Source: Fulvivirga ulvae
GTDB lineage: Bacteria; Bacteroidota; Bacteroidia; Cytophagales; Cyclobacteriaceae
Assembly (NCBI RefSeq): GCF_021389975.1
Contig: NZ_CP089981.1
Coordinates: 2,753,501-2,817,500, forward strand
Length of the DNA stretch: 64,000 nt
Direction: 5' to 3'
The position numbers and the translations under genes are program-made. Below the pieces are notes generated by a model. That model was not told the origin of the DNA. It did not search any database and worked only from the letters and a program-made list of their open reading frames with translations. This document shows positions 34,485 to 42,080 of the stretch, piece after piece (within the stretch, counting starts at the first letter, position 1; each line of letters begins with the position of its first letter).

Positions 34485-35525
34485 TTACCTGCCGATGGCC
34501 TTTATTCTTTTATACTCTGACCAGCCTTGCCTGACGGAAAGATAAGGAACTCCCAGCTTATGATTAGCCTTGCTGATCTCATAAAGTACTTTCCAATGAT
34601 GAAACAAAACCCGATAGCCTTCCTTTAGCGAAAAACCCGGATGGTAAATGTGCGATGGTTCTGCACCGGCCCCGTTTAGCTCCATTACTTTAACTTTTCC
34701 AATTTTTAAGTCTTCAAAAGAGGCCGCCCTAAGATCAAATCTTCCGTAAAAGAAGCCATCAATCTGACTGCATATGTTGTCAAACGTTCTTTCAAGCCCA
34801 TCGCAAATAAGATAGTTGCCATTGAGAAATTTGGTGCCCTTACAATGATTGCCGATGTTTACCAGTTCTTTTTCCTCCCCAAGTTTGAGTATAAGATCAA
34901 GTTCATCCTTAAACTTGATACATAGTGTAGCCCACTGGAGTTTGGCCCGGTCATTGGCCAGTATAAGTGTTTTTAAGGAATCTTTACCATTGCCCGTGAC
35001 CCTAAGCATTTCTTTTAGAACCACGGAGCTAACCGTTCCCCGCGTTTCTTGCGGGTATCTGTAGTAAAAGATTCCTGCTTCTACAGGCAGGTCTACATAT
35101 TCCTGAACCAGGAAGCTCGTAGTGCTGCGATTTGAATAGATAGCTAGCACAGAGCTATCCATTATTTTTTCGACCCGCCAACCCCTCTCTCCAATATCCG
35201 GTTTACAGATGATCGGGAATGACAATGACGCATCTGCCATTCTCTCCAAAATAGCGTCTACAGAGGTTTCGGGAGAGAAATATAAAGTTTTAGGAACCAG
35301 GCTGGCGGGTATCTTATTTAATATTTTATATTTAGATTCGCCTAGTAGCCCACCATTTTCTATACCAGGATTAGAGGCCGTAAAGAAAAACATGGATCGG
35401 GATTTAATGGATAACCATGCCCAATAACCAAAAATAGGAAGATAGACTATTTGAAATGGCCAATACTCCCAACTGCGGGCCCTAATAAGGAAATTACTTC
35501 GCCACAATCTGCTAAACCAACGCAT
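34485..35525 (-). CDS. ATP-grasp domain protein (D-Ala-D-Ala-ligase-like)
   Basis: The 346-residue protein begins with a conserved aromatic stretch (YWPFQIVYLPIFGYWAWLS, then SRSMFFFTASNPGIENGG) that may touch the membrane. The ATP-grasp fold follows: the ATP-binding lysine strand SFPIICKPDIGERGW, VQEYVDLPVEAGIFYYR, and the metal-binding end GRFDLRA with MELNGAGAEPSH. The carboxylate substrate is unknown. The family occurs as conserved hypotheticals in several phyla (recalled, not searched). It precedes the LysE exporter gene by 11 bases in the same direction. Confidence 0.82.
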   Translation of the reverse strand: MRWFSRLWRSNFLIRARSWEYWPFQIVYLPIFGYWAWLSIKSRSMFFFTASNPGIENGGLLGESKYKILNKIPASLVPKTLYFSPETSVDAILERMADASLSFPIICKPDIGERGWRVEKIMDSSVLAIYSNRSTTSFLVQEYVDLPVEAGIFYYRYPQETRGTVSSVVLKEMLRVTGNGKDSLKTLILANDRAKLQWATLCIKFKDELDLILKLGEEKELVNIGNHCKGTKFLNGNYLICDGLERTFDNICSQIDGFFYGRFDLRAASFEDLKIGKVKVMELNGAGAEPSHIYHPGFSLKEGYRVLFHHWKVLYEISKANHKLGVPYLSVRQGWSEYKRIKAIGR

Positions 35526-35539
35526 AACTTAGTTTATAA

Positions 35540-36064
35540 CTATACCCGAGTGGTCGAAGGCAGCCTGTTTTTTTGAAACTTAATGGTTGAAACCGCTACA
35601 CCAAAATGTGGTGGAAGTTCAATATAAGGGGCTATTTCCTTCACGCCGATTTTTATAATTGCCATATGATGGATCGCATGCTCAATGTTGTAAGCCAGTT
35701 CCCTGAGAAAATTGGTTTCTATCAATTCCGTCTGATCATTATTTAAACAATAGTTTGCGGCCAGTTTTAGTGGCTTATTCTCGCTATTGGCAGTAAAGAA
35801 AACTGAAAGTTCATTTATTGTATTTAAAGCAAGGTGCTTATCAGTTTCAATGAGTTGATCATGATTACGATTGTCATAATTAATAATGCCGGAAGCACTA
35901 TTGTTTTTCAGGCAAATGAAGAACTCCAACGTGTGGCGGATATGCTGACCTATGGTAGAGTTGTTTAAAGTTGGTACTTGTTTACTAAAGTCCTCATCTC
36001 TTATTTCTCTGACCACACCGGCCAATTGGTCGAGAATATCTTTACAAGCACGAATTAATTTCAT
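35540..36064 (-). CDS. DinB-like putative metal-binding protein
   Basis: The 174-residue helical protein has the histidine pattern of the DinB/YfiT four-helix bundle: STIGQHIRHTLEFF early and LAYNIEHAIHHMAIIKIG late, which would supply a three-His metal site. The frame is open to 36133, but MKLIRACKDIL is the natural start and the extension reads as a hydrophobic stretch from intergenic sequence. Members are often thiol-dependent transferases. The substrate here is not inferable. It lies 15 bases upstream of the ATP-grasp gene on the same strand. Confidence 0.8.
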   Translation of the reverse strand: MKLIRACKDILDQLAGVVREIRDEDFSKQVPTLNNSTIGQHIRHTLEFFICLKNNSASGIINYDNRNHDQLIETDKHLALNTINELSVFFTANSENKPLKLAANYCLNNDQTELIETNFLRELAYNIEHAIHHMAIIKIGVKEIAPYIELPPHFGVAVSTIKFQKNRLPSTTRV

Positions 36065-36103
36065 CTTTTTCAAATAAATCAAAGAATTAAAGATAGCAAG
36101 AAT

Positions 36104-36120
36104 TATGCTTGAGAAGCATA
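36104..36120. repeat. Small perfect hairpin between YHS and DinB genes
   Basis: TATGCTT and AAGCATA flank a 3-base GAG loop, followed on the plus strand by TCTTTTTCTT. The only nearby genes are on the minus strand, where no T-run follows, so its role as a terminator is uncertain. Confidence 0.35.
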
Positions 36121-36150
36121 TCTTTTTCTTCAAATGGTAATTACATGGGG

Positions 36151-36597
36151 TTATTGGGTGATTTTCTTCCAGTTGGCGTCTGCCGATTTAAGCAGTACAG
36201 TCTCATCTATGTTCCAGTCATTAAGTGTGTTGTAACCACCAAAATTATAGAAAAGGTAAAGCTTTCCATCTTTGATTTTATAGGTCTCAGGGTCTATCTT
36301 CACCTTTTTACCATTATCACCTATGGCATATGCACACCAACCTCCGTATTCGGGGATGTAGTTCTCAGGGGCATTGATGAATTTTTGACGGTTTTTTTCA
36401 GTAGAGAATAAATACGTTACACCTCTGTATATATGGCTGATAGCTTCCTTCCCTTGCTGCGGGCTGTTGTTGAAGTAGCTTACCGGGTCATATCCCTCTA
36501 TTGCAACACCCTTTTTTGTGTTAAAATGTTTATTGTCCTGCGAAAAACCATTTCCCGCTGCAATAATTATGATGATAAATGTAATTATGGATCTCAT
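36151..36597 (-). CDS. YHS domain protein, exported
   Basis: The 148-residue product starts with a signal peptide (MRSIITFIIIIIAAGNGFSQ) and then reads GVAIEGYDPVSYFNNSPQQG and YLFSTEKNRQKFINAPENYIPEYGGWCAYA. This is the pattern of periplasmic YHS-domain proteins. The role is unknown; the single conserved Cys in GGWCAYA could bind metal. The longer frame from 36636 adds a non-signal-like extension and was rejected. Its neighbours recX and DinB are on the same strand but not tightly linked. Confidence 0.85.
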   Translation of the reverse strand: MRSIITFIIIIIAAGNGFSQDNKHFNTKKGVAIEGYDPVSYFNNSPQQGKEAISHIYRGVTYLFSTEKNRQKFINAPENYIPEYGGWCAYAIGDNGKKVKIDPETYKIKDGKLYLFYNFGGYNTLNDWNIDETVLLKSADANWKKITQ

Positions 36598-36677
36598 ATG
36601 AGATTGAACTGTCAAGCATTGACCAGGGTTGCACAAACCTGTTATACTGTCGTCTGCAATACATTTGGTATAATGTA

Positions 36678-37145
36678 TTACAATTCGCGAATAAGATCCC
36701 AGACCAGCTCTGGTTCATATCCCTTTTGTATCAGAAAAGCCGCTAATTTTTTACCTATGACGAATTGATTTTCGCCACTTACAGTTACCCGTTTTTTTTC
36801 CAGAAGTAGTTTTAACCCTGTCCGATAATCATCTTCATCGATTTCTGCCAGGGCGCGATTAATACAGTAATCAGATATTTTAAGTGCTTTAAGGTGATGG
36901 GCGATTTTAACCCTGCCCCATTTTTTCATTCGAAATTTACCACCGGCATAGCTGATAGCAAACCTTTCTTCATTGATAAAACCCTCAGTGATCAGGTCAG
37001 TAAGCACATCTTCAACCTCGTCGTTACTAAGACCAAGGTCAAATAGCTTATCACGAACCTGTTGTTGGGTCCTTTCCTGGTAAGCGCAATAATCCGCAGC
37101 CTTCAGTTTGGCTTCTTTTACCGTTAAAGTACGCTTGGGTTTCAT
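36678..37145 (-). CDS. recX: Regulatory protein RecX
   Basis: RecX binds RecA filaments and modulates recombination and SOS. The 155-residue product shows the three tandem three-helix repeats of the family: YCAYQERTQQQVRDKLFDLG, then LTDLITEGFINEERFAISYAGGK split across the second repeat, and KWGRVKIAHHLKALKI. Here the sequence is typical for Bacteroidota. recA is not adjacent. A perfect inverted repeat ends only 3 bases upstream of the start codon (37149-37203) and may affect its expression. Confidence 0.9.
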   Translation of the reverse strand: MKPKRTLTVKEAKLKAADYCAYQERTQQQVRDKLFDLGLSNDEVEDVLTDLITEGFINEERFAISYAGGKFRMKKWGRVKIAHHLKALKISDYCINRALAEIDEDDYRTGLKLLLEKKRVTVSGENQFVIGKKLAAFLIQKGYEPELVWDLIREL

Positions 37146-37148
37146 GGT

Positions 37149-37203
37149 CCGTTCACTGTTTATAGAGTTTCCTGCTCACTGTAAAACGGTAAACAGTGAA
37201 CGG
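37149..37203. repeat. 14-bp perfect inverted repeat with nested alternative stem, directly upstream of recX
   Basis: CCGTTCACTGTTTA (37149-37162) and TAAACAGTGAACGG (37190-37203) are perfect reverse complements with a 27-base loop. Inside, TCACTGT (37176-37182) can also pair with ACAGTGA (37193-37199). Two mutually exclusive hairpins are therefore possible in the transcript that leads to recX. There is no T-run after it. Confidence 0.7.
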
Positions 37204-37212
37204 TGAAAGGAA

Positions 37213-37689
37213 TTAGGATTTTATCAGGCCTTTTCGTTTCAGTATGCTTTCAACAAACTTTCTGTCGTTGTCGTTATTGAATATTTTGTAAGGTAAGTGG
37301 ATAAGCTGGGCCTTGTTAACTACTAAAACGAAGTGATCTTTGGCTACATTAGCTTTTTTAATTTGATCCCACTTAATAGGCATTCCCTGTTTGGCGTTGA
37401 GTTTTACCAATATCTGCTGGCTGTTGATCTCGTAAGCCAGTTTTTCAAAGAGCATTTTGGTTTGCTCCAGCTGAGTAACACCGGCAAACTGGATAAGCCA
37501 GAAAAGTACGTAAAGTACCAGTGCTATGCCTGCACCGATAAGCCACCACATATTTGGGATCCATAAATATCCTGCACATATGGCCAGTGCGATCAAAAAT
37601 ACCCACCATTGCTGCTTTAGTACATTTTTTAACGCCAGTTTAATATAAGTACCACTTTCAAGTTTGTACTTCTTAGTTTTTACGATCAT
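37213..37689 (-). CDS. YcxB-like membrane protein
   Basis: The 158-residue product has two adjacent transmembrane helices (residues about 30-46 and 50-70) and a C-terminal soluble part, LAYEINSQQILVKLNAKQG...IKWDQIKKANVAKDHFVLVVN. This matches the YcxB-like C-terminal domain, a PH-like fold. It is an inner-membrane protein of unknown role. It lies upstream of recX on the same strand, separated by the inverted repeat. Confidence 0.78.
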   Translation of the reverse strand: MIVKTKKYKLESGTYIKLALKNVLKQQWWVFLIALAICAGYLWIPNMWWLIGAGIALVLYVLFWLIQFAGVTQLEQTKMLFEKLAYEINSQQILVKLNAKQGMPIKWDQIKKANVAKDHFVLVVNKAQLIHLPYKIFNNDNDRKFVESILKRKGLIKS

Positions 37690-37798
37690 AATCTATTTTG
37701 AATTATTTAAGAACAATGATAAAAAAATGAAATGAATATTAGAGTGAACAATACAACCTCCAAAAAGGTAAATATGATATTTTTCCTGCCTTTCAATT

Positions 37799-38656
37799 CT
37801 ATACGGCTTTGAGACTGATATCCATGCTTTTAACTGAATGAGTCAGTGCACCGACAGATATAAAATCTACCTCACATTCAGCCACCTCCCTGATGTTCCT
37901 TTCGGTAATGCCACCACTAGCTTCGGTCTGATATTTCCCGTCTATAATCTTTATGGCATCCTTCATTACTGATGGGATCATATTGTCGAGCATAATAATA
38001 TCAACCCCTCCCACGTTTACAACCTCTTCCACCTCCTGAAGATTTCTGGTTTCCACCTCGATTCTGAGATTACGGCCGGTTTCGGCAAGATATTGCCTGG
38101 TTGCTTTTATTGCTTTTTCTATTCCTCCTGCAAAATCAATATGGTTGTCCTTGAGCATGACCATGTCGTAAAGGCCAAAGCGATGATTAGTGCCGCCTCC
38201 TATGGCTACCGCCCATTTTTCTGCAAGCCTGAAGTTTGGTGTGGTCTTTCTGGTGTCCAGAAGTTTGGCTTTTGTCCCTTTTATCAGAGCCATCATTTCA
38301 TATGTGTAGGTTGCGATGCCACTCATGCGCTGCATGCAGTTCAACACCAGCCTCTCACATGTCAGGATGGATCTGGCTGAGCCTTCCACGGTTAAACCTA
38401 TATCGCCCTTTTTAACGCTTTCTCCATCGCTAATCAGGGTTTTGACATTTAATGTATTGTCAAACTGGTTAAAGATTTTTTCTGCTAAAGAAATACCTGC
38501 AATGATGCCGTCATCCTTAATTAAAAGCTGAGCTTTACTCTTGCTTGAAGCCGGAATGGCTGCCAAAGAAGAATGATCGCCGTCGCCCACATCCTCTTTT
38601 AACGCTTCTGTTACAAATTTATGAATCGCCTGCTCAGACAAATAGCTTAATTCCAT
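37799..38656 (-). CDS. nadC: Nicotinate-nucleotide diphosphorylase (carboxylating)
   Basis: NadC turns quinolinate and PRPP into nicotinate mononucleotide in de novo NAD synthesis. The 285-residue product has the expected EDVGDGDHSS start, CERLVLNCMQRMSGIATYT, LLDTRKTTPNFRLAEKWAV, GGGTNHRFGLYDMVMLKDNH and the C-terminal EASGGITERNI and FISVGALTHS. Length is normal. Its predicted -7 box sits only a few bases before the ATG, so the message may be almost leaderless. A terminator for DUF4783 immediately precedes it. Confidence 0.97.
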   Translation of the reverse strand: MELSYLSEQAIHKFVTEALKEDVGDGDHSSLAAIPASSKSKAQLLIKDDGIIAGISLAEKIFNQFDNTLNVKTLISDGESVKKGDIGLTVEGSARSILTCERLVLNCMQRMSGIATYTYEMMALIKGTKAKLLDTRKTTPNFRLAEKWAVAIGGGTNHRFGLYDMVMLKDNHIDFAGGIEKAIKATRQYLAETGRNLRIEVETRNLQEVEEVVNVGGVDIIMLDNMIPSVMKDAIKIIDGKYQTEASGGITERNIREVAECEVDFISVGALTHSVKSMDISLKAV

Positions 38657-38660
38657 CTTG

Positions 38661-38668
38661 CAAAAATA
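38661..38668 (-). promoter_or_regulatory. Bacteroidota -7 box directly in front of nadC
   Basis: On the minus strand TATTTTTG (38668 to 38661) is an exact TAnnTTTG match, overlapping the T-run of the DUF4783 terminator. The expected start site would fall at about 38656, the A of the nadC ATG. Confidence 0.45.
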
Positions 38669-38694
38669 AAAAAAGCACTGATTAAACAGTGCTT
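38664..38694 (-). terminator. Intrinsic terminator after the DUF4783 gene
   Basis: On the minus strand AAGCACTG and CAGTGCTT (38694-38673) form an 8-bp stem with a 6-base loop, followed by a T-rich tract through 38664. It lies between the DUF4783 stop and the nadC start. Confidence 0.8.
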
Positions 38695-38721
38695 ATGGTA
38701 TGTTAAATGGTCCGTTTTATG

Positions 38722-39123
38722 CTATTCTTTTATGAAACTGATCTCATGGATCAGGTATTTATTGCCGGTATCTTTAATTCTTACCCACACCCGATAGGTT
38801 TCTCCTTTAGAAATATACTGACCTATAGCGTAAGGCAAACCTCCCTTTGAAGCTCCCTGATGGACAATGGTAAAGCTGGATGGCGGGTTGTTTTTGAAAA
38901 AGTCTTTGAGTACATATTCTGCCTGGGTTTTACTGTAACTCTGCATGTTGCCATCAAGCGTTACATCCACACTCTGATTTAAAAACCTTGCAATTTCCTT
39001 TGAGCTACCCGTTTTAATAGCTTCTTTGACATCATTGATAATTTCCCCCTGTGCAAAGCCAAGATTTGTAATTAAAAGCACAAAAGCGACACTTAACAAT
39101 ATTCTTCCCGTTCTGAATTTCAT
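38722..39123 (-). CDS. DUF4783 domain protein, exported
   Basis: The 133-residue product has a signal peptide (ending LGFAQ) and a single DUF4783 domain of the NTF2-like type. It includes IKTGSSKEIARFLNQSVDV, YSKTQAEYVLKDFFKNNPP, FTIVHQGASKGGLPYAIGQY and a C-terminal RVWVRIKDTG strand. The family is often found beside nadC in Bacteroidota. Function is unknown, but NTF2 folds usually bind small ligands. It has its own terminator, so it is not obligatorily co-transcribed with nadC. Confidence 0.85.
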   Translation of the reverse strand: MKFRTGRILLSVAFVLLITNLGFAQGEIINDVKEAIKTGSSKEIARFLNQSVDVTLDGNMQSYSKTQAEYVLKDFFKNNPPSSFTIVHQGASKGGLPYAIGQYISKGETYRVWVRIKDTGNKYLIHEISFIKE

Positions 39124-39262
39124 ATTTGTGGTTAATTAACACCGAAGTCGAGACTAAAATTATGCCAAACTGCGGTGATACAATTAATTTTCAAATTAGC
39201 ACATTAATCTAATACAAGCAACATCGTGTACCATTTATGGCTGGCTTTACTGATTTTAATTT

Positions 39263-41833
39263 CTACCGGCCGGCAGCACGATTAATGTTAGGACCGAAGA
39301 AAACGGCATTCATAAATATTTTGTTGGTGCCATGCCAAAAAGCCCTGAAGTTGAGGTTATCCGTAAAACCAATTATTACTCCTTTACCATAGTTGCTTAT
39401 ACCAACCGCTGATGTGCCCTTTAGTAAATCAAGGTTACCCTTGGAAATGTAACCACTTAACAGCGGTGAATCTGAATAAAGTATTGGATTAGCGAATGAG
39501 TTATCGGCTTTTTTTAAAAACAATCTGCTATTTCTGAAAATAGGGAGTGTTGGCTTATAGTAGCCATATAACAGAGGGTGGGTGGTATCTACTTTAGTTT
39601 CGAAAATGGCACCGCCGATTTCCCTGGCCCCCTCGGTTTCACTGATGTCGGCATATTTTCTTATGGTAAGAGAGTCTTTGTCGCTTAGCTTTTCGAATTC
39701 AAACTTTCCGAATCCGGAAGAGGCCAGGAATTTCAATGCATTTTTACTTGCAACGATAGTACCACCGTTTTGCAGCCATGTTTTTAACTTGTCCTTTGCA
39801 GGAGTCGAAATATCATTATATCGCCCATTGACCATGATAAGTGTATTGTATTTATCCATATCAATGCGGCTAAATTCGTTGATCGGGACGAGAGAAAGGT
39901 CTATGTCATAGCGTTGGTCCATCAGGTGCCACACCTCACCGGCATCATATGGAGTGACACCCTCACCAACCAGCATCATAATCTTCGGCTTCTGTACCTT
40001 GTCAAAACTTCTGCTTCCAAGACTCACACCGTTATAATCAAGCCCTGTAGTTAAGGCATAGATATCAATGCCCGTTTCTATGGCAAGCTGAGATAAAGTA
40101 TTATAAATAGCGTCGCTGGTTTTATCTTGTATGCCGACTGGGATTATTATTGACCCTCTGGCAAATTGCTTCCCATCAGCCCCATTAAACACTTCGTTAC
40201 CAACTTTAAGGCTGTATCCCCTTTTAAGAAGCTCATTCAATAGTTTAGGAGCATAATATCCATACCATTCAAATGCATATGCATAAGGTGATTGTTGTCC
40301 TATTATTTTTCCCGCTGGTTTTTGTTCCGCGCTAAATGGTTGTCCCAGGAGATTGTTGTTAAAAGTCTTGGCACTTAATACCTCGTATTCCATACCGAAT
40401 GCAAGTGGCAATGTCCAGGTGGAAATATCGTAGAACAAACTATCCTGAAATTCAGTGCGGGTCTCAAACATTGCCTTTATTAACCGGTATTGAGGCTGGC
40501 TCAATGGCACCACGTAAAGCTGATCTGCTGAAAAACTGAAACCATTAACTTCCATAGGCTTTTTAGGATGATAGATGTTGATCTGATGTCTGGATATAAG
40601 CTGAGCAAGATGATAGCTGCGATATTCATCTTTGGAAGCAAAAATGTAAGCCTTGTTTTGATCCTTCTGAGCCTCCAGAGCTGCTTCCTGATAAAAGTTT
40701 CTTTGATGTTCCAAAAAGTCTGCTCTCATTTCATTGACAGCCTTTAATGTGGAAAAACTTGTGGTGACCTGGTTTCTTATTGTAAACGGAAATTCCAGAA
40801 TACCATGAATACTTTCCTGAGCGTGTCCGCGGGAGCTTGCTTGCTCAAAAAGTACCCCTACTCCTCCGTTGATGTCAGGATACGTTGAGCCCTTACCATA
40901 ATAATAGTCATCATAACTCTCTTTGGTGTAATATAGCGAACCGATATCATCTAGGGCCTTAGCATGATACTCACCCATTTTACTGGTCAGCGTATAAGTA
41001 TTTTTTGGTGTCAGAGGGTTGTTTCTGGAGGGTATTCCTGGTTGGAAAAAGAATGTAGAATTAGTTCCCATCTCATGGTGGTCAGTAAGTACATTTGGTT
41101 TCCATTCATGAAATAGCGCTACCCTTCCCCGGGATTCAGGTAACTGCGCAGGTAACCAGTCCCGGTTAAGGTCAAACCAATAATGATTAGTCCTGCCTCC
41201 AGGCCAGGCTTCATTCTGCTCCATATTATTAGGGTCGGCAGATATATTATGACTTTTCCTCGAATTGACCCACCCCGAAAACCTCTGCAAACCGTCCGGG
41301 TTAAAGCTTGGGTCAAGAAGGATAACAGTTTCATCCAGCAGCTTTTCTATTTCGGAGCCTTGCGCCGCTGCCAGGTGGTAGGCTACCAGAAGTGCGGCAT
41401 TGCTACCGCTGGCTTCATTGCCATGAACACTGTAACCCATATAAACCACGGCTGGCATATTTCTGAGATCCAGCTGTCCTGACGTTTCTGAATTTGCTAA
41501 CTGAGCATGCTTTCCTTTTATCTCTTCAATATTGCTTATATTCTTTTTAGATGAGATAGTCAGGATCAGCAATGGGCGTGCTTCAAAGGTCTGAGCATAT
41601 TCTTTTATCTGTATCCTGTCCGAAGCCTCAGCAAGCTTGTACATATAATTGACCAACCTGTCATGGCTGATATGCCATTCACCAATTTCATGGCCTATCA
41701 CCTGTTGGGGAGTAGGTATTTCGGGGTTATATGATGCCTGTTGAGGAAGGTAATATTTCAAACCAAACTTCTGAGCATGAACAAGAGAGATCAACGTGCT
41801 AATTATAGCCGCTAATACTAGTATTTTTTTCAT
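39263..41833 (-). CDS. M14-family zinc carboxypeptidase, exported
   Basis: The 856-residue product has a signal peptide (ending LVHAQ) and an N-terminal M14 catalytic domain. The zinc motif is in YMGYSVHGNEASGSNA (H and E), with a later TDHHEMGTNSTFFFQPG and NPDGLQRF, and a likely catalytic Glu in FEQASSRG. The C-terminal half contains a glutamine-amidotransferase-like/DUF-type domain (PKIMMLVGEGVTPYDAGEVW). It probably digests peptides in the periplasm or outside. The frame to 41878 adds 15 residues that spoil the signal peptide and was rejected. It is divergent from the TonB receptor gene. Confidence 0.9.
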   Translation of the reverse strand: MKKILVLAAIISTLISLVHAQKFGLKYYLPQQASYNPEIPTPQQVIGHEIGEWHISHDRLVNYMYKLAEASDRIQIKEYAQTFEARPLLILTISSKKNISNIEEIKGKHAQLANSETSGQLDLRNMPAVVYMGYSVHGNEASGSNAALLVAYHLAAAQGSEIEKLLDETVILLDPSFNPDGLQRFSGWVNSRKSHNISADPNNMEQNEAWPGGRTNHYWFDLNRDWLPAQLPESRGRVALFHEWKPNVLTDHHEMGTNSTFFFQPGIPSRNNPLTPKNTYTLTSKMGEYHAKALDDIGSLYYTKESYDDYYYGKGSTYPDINGGVGVLFEQASSRGHAQESIHGILEFPFTIRNQVTTSFSTLKAVNEMRADFLEHQRNFYQEAALEAQKDQNKAYIFASKDEYRSYHLAQLISRHQINIYHPKKPMEVNGFSFSADQLYVVPLSQPQYRLIKAMFETRTEFQDSLFYDISTWTLPLAFGMEYEVLSAKTFNNNLLGQPFSAEQKPAGKIIGQQSPYAYAFEWYGYYAPKLLNELLKRGYSLKVGNEVFNGADGKQFARGSIIIPVGIQDKTSDAIYNTLSQLAIETGIDIYALTTGLDYNGVSLGSRSFDKVQKPKIMMLVGEGVTPYDAGEVWHLMDQRYDIDLSLVPINEFSRIDMDKYNTLIMVNGRYNDISTPAKDKLKTWLQNGGTIVASKNALKFLASSGFGKFEFEKLSDKDSLTIRKYADISETEGAREIGGAIFETKVDTTHPLLYGYYKPTLPIFRNSRLFLKKADNSFANPILYSDSPLLSGYISKGNLDLLKGTSAVGISNYGKGVIIGFTDNLNFRAFWHGTNKIFMNAVFFGPNINRAAGR

Positions 41834-42005
41834 AAATTCATTTTTTTTGCAAGACAAAGAGTATTGCCATAAAACCATTGAATTTTAGTGAAGTTAACAA
41901 ACTCTTTGCCCTTCACTACCAATTACTTAACAATAACTTAACATAGGGGGAGTTTCTTTTCATTAAAATAAAATTGCCTCTTAGACAGCTAGTTAAATAA
42001 TGTCA

Positions 42006-42013
42006 TACATTTG
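42006..42013 (+). promoter_or_regulatory. Bacteroidota -7 box upstream of the TonB receptor
   Basis: TACATTTG matches TAnnTTTG. The start would be near 42019, leaving a leader of about 60 bases. No good -33 TTG is seen at standard spacing, which could mean activator dependence. The remainder of the 41834-42080 gap has nothing else recognisable. Confidence 0.45.
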
Positions 42014-42080
42014 CAACCGCATTTTGATGCTGAAGATAATCTAAACACAAAAACTATTTTTAACAAACCTAAAACAAGGA

